In this document: in pieces, positions 55,911-63,580 of the stretch
Position numbering within the stretch: position 1 is the stretch's first letter
Layout of the letters: every line of letters begins with the position of its first letter
Source: CAWGUU01 sp963825765
GTDB lineage: Bacteria; Actinomycetota; Acidimicrobiia; Acidimicrobiales; AC-14
Assembly (NCBI GenBank): GCA_963825765.1
Contig: CAWGUU010000013.1
Location: forward strand, 238,852 to 302,851
Direction: 5' to 3'
Length of the DNA stretch: 64,000 bases
The notes under the pieces: model-generated
Databases searched by the model: none
Seen by the model: the letters and a program-made list of their open reading frames with translations, nothing else
Told to the model about the DNA's origin: nothing
Position numbers and translations under genes: made by a program

Positions 55911-57485
55911 GTGACGCCGGCCGCCGATGCCACGTACGGTCCGTGGGTGGACAGATTCGAGGGACTCAACGATGCCGTGGCGGCGGCGCTTCGCCACGCT
56001 CCCGTCGACGAGAAGGCCCAGCTCGAGGTGGCCGTTCGATGGCCGGACCTCGATGGGGCGGCCGCTCACGTAGCCGAACACGTCCGCGTGCGGGTGCTCA
56101 CATGGCATCCGCTCGGTTGGTTGGAAGACCTGCCGGGCCCCGTCGTGTCGGTGGAGGGCTCCGGCAGCGACTACCGCATCACCCTCTTCGTCCGAGCCTG
56201 GATGCTCGACGGGCCCGACGTGTGCACTGTCGAGGCCGAGATCGGCGCGCTCGCTCGTTCGATCGTCCAGGTGGGAGCCCGGAACGAGGCGTCGCTCATC
56301 AGCGGCGAGTGGGCCGAGCTGGAAGAGGGCGGCCTGGTCCCGTCCCTGCTCGGTGCCGTCCGCCTCGACGCCGACGCGCCGGTGCCCGACATCGATCTCG
56401 TCGCAGACTGGTCGCCCATCGATTCCCAGACCGTGGCCATGGTCGTCACCGGGGCCTTCAGGCCGCTCGACCTCGACATGGCCCCTCGGCCCCTGTCGTC
56501 GCGCCCGAGATCCTCGCCGAACTCCGCGGCGTGCGCGGGAGCTCGCTTCTCGGTGCCCTTCGACCTCGACAACGCCCGCCCCGGCATGTGCTCGGCCCAT
56601 CGCGCTGAGGCGCTGGAGGTGATGATCCGTGACGTGGGCACGGCCATGGCCGACGACCCGGACACGTGGGAAATCCTGGCCCATGCCGCCGGCGACCTTC
56701 TCGCCGCTCCGCACGTGCCGTACCCGATCCGCGACCCCTTGCTCGAGGCTCTCGGCATCGCTGAGACGGACGTGGAGGCTGACCTGGCGGACCAGGCCGA
56801 CGCGCTTCTCGCCTTCCTTGCCTGGGCGGCGACGCCGCAGCGCTACGAAGCGGCGATGTGGGACCTCGGCTGGCGACCGTTGGATGGTGGGCCCGCCCGC
56901 GACGACGGGACGTTCGACGACGTCGCCCACACCGTGGTGTACAGGCTCGGCGCCAGCGGGCAGTTCGAGCTCGCCGCCCGGCTGGTGGATGCGCTGGTGC
57001 CGGTCATCCCTCATGCCGCGGCCAATCTCCACGGCGAGCTGGCTACCCAGCTCGGGGAGGCCGGAAGGATCGACGACGCCAGAGCCCGGGTGCGCCTGGC
57101 GCTCGACGACCCGTCGCGAGATCTCCTGACCGAGATCTTCGCCGGCGAGGTGGACGAGCACTCCGGTGATTTGGCCGGCGCCGAGGCCCGCTATCGATCG
57201 ACGCTCGCCACCTGCCGGCGCCGGGGAGACGCTGACTTCGAGCACGAGACCCTCTGGCACCTCATCGAGCTGCTCCGGGACGACGACGATCGGGCGGACG
57301 AGGTGGCAAAGCTGACCCGCGAACGCGACCGGGTTCACGCCCGGAGCATGGCGCCGGGCCGTCGCACCGAGGCTGCTGGTCGGTCGGACGCAGACGAGGA
57401 CTTCGGGCGCAAGGTCGGGCGCAACGAACCGTGCCCCTGCGGCAGCGGCAGGAAGTTCAAGCGCTGCCACGGCGGGTCCCGATAG
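55911..57485 (+). CDS. Hypothetical protein with C-terminal SEC-C motif
   Basis: A 524-aa soluble protein. The last 25 residues hold a SEC-C zinc motif (GRNEPCPCGSGRKFKRCHG) that binds zinc and often ribosomes or partners. The rest contains TPR-like helices (about 370-430: GELATQLGEAGRIDDARARV) of unknown role. Residues about 190-215 (RPLSSRPRSSPNSAACAG) read as low complexity; another frame there encodes a smoother PVVAPEILAELRGVRG, so two cancelling indels are possible. GTG start. Ends the toxin-antitoxin stretch; no link to it is seen. Confidence 0.75.
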   Translation: MTPAADATYGPWVDRFEGLNDAVAAALRHAPVDEKAQLEVAVRWPDLDGAAAHVAEHVRVRVLTWHPLGWLEDLPGPVVSVEGSGSDYRITLFVRAWMLDGPDVCTVEAEIGALARSIVQVGARNEASLISGEWAELEEGGLVPSLLGAVRLDADAPVPDIDLVADWSPIDSQTVAMVVTGAFRPLDLDMAPRPLSSRPRSSPNSAACAGARFSVPFDLDNARPGMCSAHRAEALEVMIRDVGTAMADDPDTWEILAHAAGDLLAAPHVPYPIRDPLLEALGIAETDVEADLADQADALLAFLAWAATPQRYEAAMWDLGWRPLDGGPARDDGTFDDVAHTVVYRLGASGQFELAARLVDALVPVIPHAAANLHGELATQLGEAGRIDDARARVRLALDDPSRDLLTEIFAGEVDEHSGDLAGAEARYRSTLATCRRRGDADFEHETLWHLIELLRDDDDRADEVAKLTRERDRVHARSMAPGRRTEAAGRSDADEDFGRKVGRNEPCPCGSGRKFKRCHGGSR

Positions 57486-57640
57486 GCCTGCCGCCACACG
57501 GCTCCCACCTGCGCTTTCGCGGTCCTCGTGGTACCTCACCGGGTCGGAACAGGGTGGTAGCACCATTGTCGCCGGCCCTGCGTTCGTGGTTCCTTTCTCG
57601 TGCATCCGAACGGGTGTCTTCGCACATGAGAGGAACTCCA

Positions 57641-57718
57641 ATGATCAAGGCTGCTCGCAAGCACGTGAAGTACGTCGTCAGCTCCTTCGCCGCTGTGGTC
57701 TTCGCTGTCAGCTGCTAA
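57641..57718 (+). CDS. Short peptide precursor candidate ending in Cys
   Basis: A 25-residue open frame. Residues 1-11 are basic (MIKAARKHVKY), 12-24 are hydrophobic (VVSSFAAVVFAVS) and the last residue is Cys. The ribosome site gagagga is 6 nt before the ATG. An in-frame ATG 15 bases earlier has no site. The stop is followed by a 15-bp hairpin and then an adenylate-forming enzyme and an intramembrane protease in the same direction. A basic head with a short hydrophobic helix resembles peptide pheromone or signal-peptide remnants. I infer it is the substrate of the downstream enzymes; it could instead be a leader peptide. No family known to me. Confidence 0.6.
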   Translation: MIKAARKHVKYVVSSFAAVVFAVSC

Positions 57719-57734
57719 ATGCCCCTGCATCGTT

Positions 57735-57772
57735 GAGTGAGGCGGCCTGACTACCCCCAGGCCGCCTCACTC
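57735..57772. terminator. Intercistronic 15-bp hairpin between peptide and ligase
   Basis: Perfect arms gagtgaggcggcctg (57735-57749) and caggccgcctcactc (57758-57772) with an 8-nt loop. It starts 16 bases after the peptide stop and ends 10 bases before the ribosome site of the ligase. No T-run follows, so it may be a partial terminator or an RNA-stability element that keeps the peptide message above that of the enzymes. Confidence 0.75.
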
Positions 57773-57795
57773 GCTTCTTGAAAAGGAGAGTGCGC

Positions 57796-59259
57796 ATGCT
57801 CGACACGGGATGGCGGCAGCTGCGGTACGGGATGGCCATGGCGATGGGCCGTGACATCCGCGTCACCAACGTCCGCAAGCTGGTCGACGATCTCCTCGCC
57901 ACCAGGGCGGAGTTCGGGAGCCTCGGCCAGGACCAGATCCAGGAGATGCTCGGTGCTCCGCTCGACCCCGAGGCCCGGCGGGCCATGGACACCAGGCGCT
58001 GGCGCAACGCAGTGCGGCGGGCCTACGACAGCACCGCCTACTACCGCCAGGCGATCGACGGCCTGGGCCTCAGCCCCGACGAGCTCACCCTGGAGCGGTC
58101 GGCCGAGCTGGCGCCGACCCCCAAGGAGATGCTGCGTTCGATCCCCGAGGCGTTCGTGAGCTCGGGCGCCAAGCCCGTCTTCCAGGCGTGGACCACCGGC
58201 ACCACCGGGGTCCCGACGTCGTTCTGGTTCTCCCGCTACGAGGTCGAGCTGGCCACGTCGCTGGCCGCCGTCTCGTTCATCATGAGCACCGGCCTCGGAC
58301 CGGAGGACGTCTTCCAGATCTGCATCAGCTCCCGCGCCGTCCTCGGCCTCCACAACACCATGGACGCCTGCCGGTTGATCGGTGCCGCCTGCTTCCTCAC
58401 CGGGATCGTCGAGCCGTCGGAGACGCTGGCCCGCCTGGCCACGCCCGTGCACCTCCCCGGCAAGAAGCCCCGCGTCAGCGTGATCTCGGTCAACCCCAGC
58501 TACCTCGGGATGCTCGTGCAGGACGCGGCCCGGCTGGGTTACACCAAGGAGGACTTCGGCCTCGAGCGCATCATCTGCGGCGGCGAGATCCTCACCGACG
58601 CCCTCCGGCTCAGGGCGGAGGAGACGTTCGGTGCCGAGATCACCGACAACTACGCCATGACCGAGACGTTCCCGGTGGCCGGGCTGGTGTGCCGGGAGGG
58701 CCACCTCCACGTCGCCGCCGACCAGGGCCTGGTCGAGGTGCTCGACCCGGTCACGTTCGAACCGACCGGGCCGGGTGAGGTGGGCACGCTCGTGGTCACG
58801 CCGTACCCGCCGTACCGGGAGACGATGCCGCTGCTGCGGCTGGCCACCGGCGACATGGTCCGGCGGCTGGTCGACGTCCCCACGTGCGAGCTGGCTGCGC
58901 TTCCTGCCACCTCGCCGCTGCTCGGCAAGGCCTCGCTGTGCCCCGAGCTACGCGACCGGCCGCTCTACCAGCGCCACATCCTCGAGCTGCTCGAGGCCGA
59001 GCCCGACCTGCCCCTGCCCTGCCGGTACGCGGCCCGGCCCGCCGCCGGCGGGTTCGACCTGCACGTTCTGGGGGTGCGGGCCGACGCCGGACTCGAACGT
59101 CGCCTGCAGGAGCGAGCCGCCGACCAGGGCCTGCCACTGACCAGCGTGACGCTGCACACCGACCTGACGACCATGCCGGCGCCGGAGTTCAATCGGGCGC
59201 TGCTGCGGGAGACCGTCGTCGTGAGAAACGAGAGGAGCGGGTCGTGGACCCTTCGCTGA
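57796..59259 (+). CDS. PaaK-like adenylate-forming enzyme
   Basis: A 487-aa ANL-superfamily enzyme of the phenylacetate-CoA ligase/F390 synthetase branch. The phosphate loop is TTGTTGVPTS (133-142, with Thr where many have Lys), the substrate-side motif IICGGEILT is at 259-267, YAMTE at 286-290, and the ribose motif TGD at 351-353. The C-terminal subdomain lacks an obvious catalytic Lys, so it may adenylate without CoA transfer. It would activate a carboxylate, perhaps of the upstream peptide or of an acyl group joined to it. ATG at 57796 chosen, since aaggag is 8 nt before it and an earlier TTG contains that site. Overlaps the next gene by 16 bases. Confidence 0.8.
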   Translation: MLDTGWRQLRYGMAMAMGRDIRVTNVRKLVDDLLATRAEFGSLGQDQIQEMLGAPLDPEARRAMDTRRWRNAVRRAYDSTAYYRQAIDGLGLSPDELTLERSAELAPTPKEMLRSIPEAFVSSGAKPVFQAWTTGTTGVPTSFWFSRYEVELATSLAAVSFIMSTGLGPEDVFQICISSRAVLGLHNTMDACRLIGAACFLTGIVEPSETLARLATPVHLPGKKPRVSVISVNPSYLGMLVQDAARLGYTKEDFGLERIICGGEILTDALRLRAEETFGAEITDNYAMTETFPVAGLVCREGHLHVAADQGLVEVLDPVTFEPTGPGEVGTLVVTPYPPYRETMPLLRLATGDMVRRLVDVPTCELAALPATSPLLGKASLCPELRDRPLYQRHILELLEAEPDLPLPCRYAARPAAGGFDLHVLGVRADAGLERRLQERAADQGLPLTSVTLHTDLTTMPAPEFNRALLRETVVVRNERSGSWTLR

Positions 59260-60335
59260 GCTCGATCGTCGTCGTCACCGCCGGTGTGGCGTCGATCCTG
59301 GCGGCCGGCGTGGCCTACCTGCGGCGGGTACGAGTCGACCGCCCACCGATCGGCGTCTTCAACGGGCGTGACGTCCTCATCGTGGGCGCCATGCTGATCG
59401 TGATCCCTCCGCTCTACCTGAGCATTCCCGTCGGGGTCCTCGCCGGGATCTTCGCCTTGCTGTCGACGGGGCTGCTCTACTTCTCCCTGTCGCCGGTGCT
59501 CGGTGGCCGGCGGGCGGCGGGCGTCGCCGTCGCCCTCGTCGTGGCCGACGTCGTGCTGGCCGAGCTGGCCCGAGGCAGCCACGAGTGGACGTTCCTGCTG
59601 GTGAACGACGTGGCCCTGGCCATCGTCGTCGTCGGGGTCTGCAACATCTGGGTGCAGAGCGGCATCCGGGCCCGCCACGTGGCCCTGCTGGCCTGCGGGC
59701 TGGCGGTGTACGACGTGATCGCCACCCTGGCCCTGCCCCTCATGACCGACTTCCTGGAACGCATCTCGTCGGTGCCGCTGACGCCCATCATCGCCTGGGG
59801 CCATGGATCGGGCCAGGCTGGCATCGGGCTGGGCGACCTGCTGATCGTGCTGGTCTGGGTGCTCGTGGCCGAAAAAGCGTTCTCGCGGCGCGCCGGCCTG
59901 GCCGCCGCCGGGTTGGCGATGTCGTGCGTCTCCGTTCTGTTCCTGGCGTTCTGGCTCGATCTTGTCAACCGCCCGCTCCCCGCCATGGTGGTGCTGGGCC
60001 CGGTGATCGGGCTCCAGTACCTGGTGCTGGCCCGCAAGGGACGGCATCAGCGCACGGTCGCGGAGTACTTCGCCAGCCTGGACGGGGCAGTGGCATCCGC
60101 CGCCACAGTGGCGCCGGTGGCGGTGGAACCGGAGCTGGCCCTGGCCCTGTCGCAGCTGGGCTCGCTCGGGTCGGCCAACGGCGGAGGCGGCCGGTACCTC
60201 GCCCTGCGGGACGGCGAGGTCGTCGCCGAGGGCGACACCGTCGCCGAGGCCGTCCAGGCCGCCCGCACCTCACCCGCCGGCCCGGTCCCGATGCTCGTGC
60301 GGGTGGCGGCCAGCAGGGTCGACGCGCCTCTCTGA
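59244..60335 (+). CDS. GxGD intramembrane aspartyl protease (signal peptide peptidase/presenilin-type)
   Basis: A 363-aa membrane protein with about nine hydrophobic segments. It has the diagnostic pair YD (156-157, in LAVYDVIATL) and GLGD (195-198, in AGIGLGDLLIVL), and a PAL-like PLPAMVVLGP (244-253). An Asn before the first motif (NDVALAIVVVGVCNIWVQ) also matches signal peptide peptidases. D157 and D198 should be catalytic, cutting substrates inside the membrane. Residues 266-363 form a soluble tail ending in a small RYLALRDGEVVAEGDTVAEA domain, like DUF5678. Start GTG inside the ligase end, with a gagagg site. The upstream 25-mer is the obvious candidate substrate, by inference. Confidence 0.8.
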   Translation: MDPSLSSIVVVTAGVASILAAGVAYLRRVRVDRPPIGVFNGRDVLIVGAMLIVIPPLYLSIPVGVLAGIFALLSTGLLYFSLSPVLGGRRAAGVAVALVVADVVLAELARGSHEWTFLLVNDVALAIVVVGVCNIWVQSGIRARHVALLACGLAVYDVIATLALPLMTDFLERISSVPLTPIIAWGHGSGQAGIGLGDLLIVLVWVLVAEKAFSRRAGLAAAGLAMSCVSVLFLAFWLDLVNRPLPAMVVLGPVIGLQYLVLARKGRHQRTVAEYFASLDGAVASAATVAPVAVEPELALALSQLGSLGSANGGGGRYLALRDGEVVAEGDTVAEAVQAARTSPAGPVPMLVRVAASRVDAPL

Positions 60336-60387
60336 CGGGGTTGTGAGACCGCTGGCGCGTCGGGTGCGGTAGAAACAGACTTCTGGG

Positions 60388-60921
60388 TCAGCCTCGGCGC
60401 CCTCGGGCCGCGTATTGGGACGTCCTGGGGAGGACGGCGACGGCCGCGTACGCGAACCACACGCAGCAGCCGGTGAGGACGACGAACGGCAGACCCATGA
60501 GCGGCTGGTCCGCAAGGGCGTCCTGCAACGGGCCGGGCTGGGATCCGAACGCGGTCGCCAACGCGACGGCGGACGCGGCCAGCGTGACCAGCACGTGAGC
60601 CGCGGTGGGGGGCGTGCCCGGCGCGCCGAAGCACCCGCAGGACTGCGCCGCCCCCTTCCGGGACATGGCGAGCAGGACGAAGCCGGCGAAGCCGAGGTAG
60701 GAGGCGGCCACCAGCGACCACGCCAGCCGACCACCCGCGGCCACGGCTGCCACACCGATGCCGATCTCGGCGACAGCCAGGAGGCGCACCGCGGCGGGAT
60801 GGCCCGGCAGCCGGAGCGCCTCGAGGGCCTTGGTGGTGGTGCCGGGCCGAACGACCTTGGATGCCCCGCCGACCACGAGCAGGACCGCGGCGGCGGTGGC
60901 CGGCCCGGCCAGGACGTTCAC
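60388..60921 (-). CDS. MauE-like membrane protein
   Basis: A 177-aa DoxX/MauE-type protein with four membrane segments. VGGASKVVRPGTTTKALEAL is the family start and SCGCFGAPGTPPTAAHV the conserved Cys motif. In methylotrophs MauE helps form the disulfides of the amine dehydrogenase small subunit. GTG start at 60921. It points toward the protease gene and is divergent from the small lipoprotein gene. Confidence 0.85.
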   Translation of the reverse strand: MNVLAGPATAAAVLLVVGGASKVVRPGTTTKALEALRLPGHPAAVRLLAVAEIGIGVAAVAAGGRLAWSLVAASYLGFAGFVLLAMSRKGAAQSCGCFGAPGTPPTAAHVLVTLAASAVALATAFGSQPGPLQDALADQPLMGLPFVVLTGCCVWFAYAAVAVLPRTSQYAARGRRG

Positions 60922-60966
60922 GGGCCTGACTCTAGGTTGGCGTCGAGAACCCCGTCCCGACCCCGG

Positions 60967-61452
60967 ATGGCTGGAATTGCTGTCGCGGGCATCGCCGCGT
61001 TGGTGCTGATCGTGGCCTGTTCTGCGTGTTCGCCCAAGGAGGCGCAGCCGGAGCCGACGTCCACGACCGCGCCCGCCCCGACCACGACCGCGCCCCCGCC
61101 CACCGAGGAGCCGGCGACGACGGCGGCGGTGACGCCGACCACGGGAATCCCCGGCGGCTGCCCGTCGGGAACCGGCTCCGCCGCCCAGAGCGCGCCGCAA
61201 GCGGCCCGGTGCCTCTACCAGGCTTGGAAGGACGCCGACCGAGCTGGAGCCGCCGTCTTCGCGTCGCTCGACGTCGTCGACAGCCTGTTCCGCGAGCCGT
61301 GGTCCCCGCCCGAGGGGACGTTCGAAGGCTGTTCCGCCTCGCCGGGCAGCAGTGGCCAGTCGTGCACCATCGAGCACCACGGGACCCGCTATCTGTTCGA
61401 CGTGCGGCCGTCGGAGGGCGGATGGCGGGTTACCCGGCTGCAGGCCCCATAG
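60967..61452 (+). CDS. Small Thr/Pro-rich lipoprotein
   Basis: A 161-aa lipoprotein. Signal LVLIVACSACSPKE; a Thr/Pro/Ala-rich linker of about 35 residues; then a small domain with four Cys (GGCPSG, ARCLYQAW, EGCSASPG, QSCTIEHH) and the end motif GGWRVTRLQAP. Likely two disulfides outside the cell. Function unknown. It lies in the MauE/MauD-like cluster and may be part of it. ATG at 60967. Confidence 0.75.
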   Translation: MAGIAVAGIAALVLIVACSACSPKEAQPEPTSTTAPAPTTTAPPPTEEPATTAAVTPTTGIPGGCPSGTGSAAQSAPQAARCLYQAWKDADRAGAAVFASLDVVDSLFREPWSPPEGTFEGCSASPGSSGQSCTIEHHGTRYLFDVRPSEGGWRVTRLQAP

Positions 61453-61560
61453 GATTCGCCACGCGTGCCCACCGTTGCGACGCTCACTGCGAGGACCGAC
61501 GTTCGTGGACCCGAGGCCGGGTGAGGTGACACCGGTCGCTACTCCCGCCGTGACGATCCC

Positions 61561-62298
61561 ATGACGGCGCTGATCGTGGTCGAGGCCGCCGCCATCGTGC
61601 TCCTGGGCGTGCTCGTCGTCGGCCTCCTCAAGAGCCACGCCGAGATCCTCCGCCAGCTCCACGACCTGGGCGCGGGGCGGGGTGAGGAGGTCCGGCACCC
61701 CGTCCCGGTCGTCCTCGCGGTGGGAGGCTCCGCGGGCGCCCCGGCCCACGATCTGGCCGGCGAGACTCCCGGTGGTGAGGCGGCGGCGGTGGCCGTGGCC
61801 GGAGCGACGGACAACACCCTGCTGGCATTCCTGTCAAGCGGATGCCTGACCTGCGCCGGCTTCTGGGAGGCGCTGGGCCCTGGCGGTGAACGGGGATTGC
61901 CGGCGCAGACGCGGGTGGTCGCCGTCACCAAGGGGCCCGAGGACGAGAGCGTGGCCGCCGTCCGTGCGCTGGCACCGCCCGGTCGGCTGGTGGTCATGTC
62001 GACGCAGGCATGGTTGGACTACGAGGTGCCGGGCTCCCCCTACTTCGTCCACGTCAGCGGTGTCACCGGCCGAGTGATCGGTGAGGGAACGGCAGCGACC
62101 TGGGCGCAGGTGGCCAGCCTGGTCAACCGGGCCCACGACGAAGCTCACGCCAACGGCCAAGCCACGACGACGGCGGGCACGCCGGCCGACGGCCCCCGTG
62201 GAGCCAGGATCGACCAGGAGCTGATGGCGGCGGGCATCCACCCCGGTGACCCGAGGCTCTACCCGACCTCACCGCCTGTGGCCGGGGATGACGAGTGA
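61561..62298 (+). CDS. MauD-like thioredoxin-fold protein
   Basis: A 245-aa protein with one N-terminal membrane anchor (LIVVEAAAIVLLGVLVVGLL), a charged linker, and a thioredoxin domain with the active CxxC in LSSGCLTCAGFWEAL. The rest (RVVAVTKGPEDESVAAV, GSPYFVHVSGVTGRVIGEG) has the cis-Pro loop SPY. MauD-type proteins isomerise disulfides in the dehydrogenase small subunit. The C-terminal tail is an extra 50 residues. ATG start. Confidence 0.85.
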   Translation: MTALIVVEAAAIVLLGVLVVGLLKSHAEILRQLHDLGAGRGEEVRHPVPVVLAVGGSAGAPAHDLAGETPGGEAAAVAVAGATDNTLLAFLSSGCLTCAGFWEALGPGGERGLPAQTRVVAVTKGPEDESVAAVRALAPPGRLVVMSTQAWLDYEVPGSPYFVHVSGVTGRVIGEGTAATWAQVASLVNRAHDEAHANGQATTTAGTPADGPRGARIDQELMAAGIHPGDPRLYPTSPPVAGDDE

Positions 62299-62378
62299 TC
62301 GCCTCCGCGACCCTGATCGAGCTCATCGGAGTGCCCGTGGCGGTCGCCGCCGGGCTCCGATCGAGCTGGTCGCCCTGA
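62295..62378 (+). CDS. Mini-ORF coupled after the MauD-like gene
   Basis: A 27-residue frame (VIASATLIELIGVPVAVAAG...) whose GTG overlaps the MauD-like stop (GTGA) and whose stop lies 9 bases before the next ATG, on top of that gene's gagg ribosome site. Hydrophobic, one predicted membrane span. Could be a small membrane peptide or just a coupling frame. Confidence 0.35.
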   Translation: MIASATLIELIGVPVAVAAGLRSSWSP

Positions 62379-62387
62379 GGAGAGTCG

Positions 62388-63008
62388 ATGCTGGCCAGCA
62401 TCGTCCCGCTCGTGGAGCGGGCCCGCAACCGATCCTGGGGCGTCACCGCCGTGGCCTACGTCGTCGGCTCGGTCGTGGCCGGCTCCGTGCTGGGTGGCGC
62501 GCTCGGCGCCGCAGGACACGGCGTGCTCGGTGCCGGCCGGCCCGGTCAGGGGCTCCTGTTGGCGGCTGCCGCGGTGGCGTGCGCGGTGGGCTGCGCCCTC
62601 GACGTGGGCCTCGGCGGCCTGTCGGTGCCGACGGTGCACCGCCAGGTCGACGAGGACTGGCTGGGTCGGTATCGGGGATGGGTGTGTGGCCTCGGCTTCG
62701 GCGTCCAGCTTGGCCTCGGCGTCGTCACCATCGTCACCACCGCGAGCGTCTACCTGGTGTTCGTGCTCGCCTTCCTGTCGGCGTCATGGCTGGTGGGCGC
62801 CACGCTGGGCGCCACATTCGGTCTGGCCCGGGCCCTGCCGCTGCTGGCAATGGCGCGGGTGGCGACGCCCGGTCAGCTGCGGGCGAAGCATCGCCGCATG
62901 CAGAGCTTGGCGCCCACGGCGGCGCGGGCCGCGGTTGGCGTGCAGTGCGCCGCCGCGGTGGCCGGAGTGGCGGGAGCGGTCGCAGTGGCCGGGGTGGTCT
63001 CGCCATGA
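62388..63008 (+). CDS. Membrane protein of the MauA-like cluster
   Basis: A 206-aa protein with about five hydrophobic segments (YVVGSVVAGSVLGGALGAAG, FGVQLGLGVVTIVTTASVYL, LVGATLGATFGLARALPLLA). Two Cys (VACAVGCALD and WVCGLGFG) near membrane edges recall DsbD/CcdA-type electron carriers, but the match is weak. ATG start. The stop overlaps the next gene (ATGA). Confidence 0.7.
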   Translation: MLASIVPLVERARNRSWGVTAVAYVVGSVVAGSVLGGALGAAGHGVLGAGRPGQGLLLAAAAVACAVGCALDVGLGGLSVPTVHRQVDEDWLGRYRGWVCGLGFGVQLGLGVVTIVTTASVYLVFVLAFLSASWLVGATLGATFGLARALPLLAMARVATPGQLRAKHRRMQSLAPTAARAAVGVQCAAAVAGVAGAVAVAGVVSP

Positions 63009-63580
63009 GGATTTCTCGCTTCGGGCTGGCCCTGGATGCCCCGCCGGGCTGGGACGCCAGGATCCGCCGGCACCGCCCCGCGGTCGAGCGGGCGACCTCC
63101 GCCCACGATCTGTCGCCCTCCGACGCCCGGATCCTGGGCGTCCACCGGAACACCGGCGCGGGGGTCGTCGCCAGGCCGGAGCTGCACGTCCACCCGGTTC
63201 TCCACGCCGCCGACTTCGCGCTGCCCGAGGAGCGTGGCGACTTCGGGAGCGGCGCGGTCGAGACCATGCGGTCCGACCGGGCGTTCGTCGCGTTGGTCGA
63301 ATACCACCGCGACAGCGCCGGCACCGCGCTGTTCTCGTCCCAGTTGGGGATGCCCCGGCAGATGGGCGCCGACGACTTCAGCCCGAGACAGCTCCAGCGG
63401 ACGATCCGGGGCCAGGGCGGCGCCCAGGTCTTCTTCGTCGAAGCCGGCCGCGCCTTCTGCCTGTACGTCGTGCTCGGCAGCATGGCCAACCGTCACCAGG
63501 TCGTGCCGCGGGTGAACTTCGCCCTCTCGGCCATCGAGATCGTGTCGCCCGTGCCTCACGAGTCACTGGGGATCGTATGA
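63005..63580 (+). CDS. Hypothetical protein of the MauA-like cluster
   Basis: A 191-aa soluble protein, no signal or Cys-rich part. It begins RISRFGLALDAPPGWDARIR, a pattern seen in small actinobacterial proteins of unknown role. GVEYHRDSAGT-type strand (VALVEYHRDSAGTAL) and FFVEAGRAFCLYVVLGSMAN at the end. Coupled on both sides (ATGA overlaps), so it belongs to the MauA-like gene's operon. Function unknown; chaperone or targeting factor are possibilities. Confidence 0.75.
   Translation: MRISRFGLALDAPPGWDARIRRHRPAVERATSAHDLSPSDARILGVHRNTGAGVVARPELHVHPVLHAADFALPEERGDFGSGAVETMRSDRAFVALVEYHRDSAGTALFSSQLGMPRQMGADDFSPRQLQRTIRGQGGAQVFFVEAGRAFCLYVVLGSMANRHQVVPRVNFALSAIEIVSPVPHESLGIV

Noticed and set aside
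57626..57640. Upstream ATG giving a 30-residue version of the peptide
   Set aside because: No ribosome site precedes it, while gagagga sits at the right distance from the ATG at 57641.
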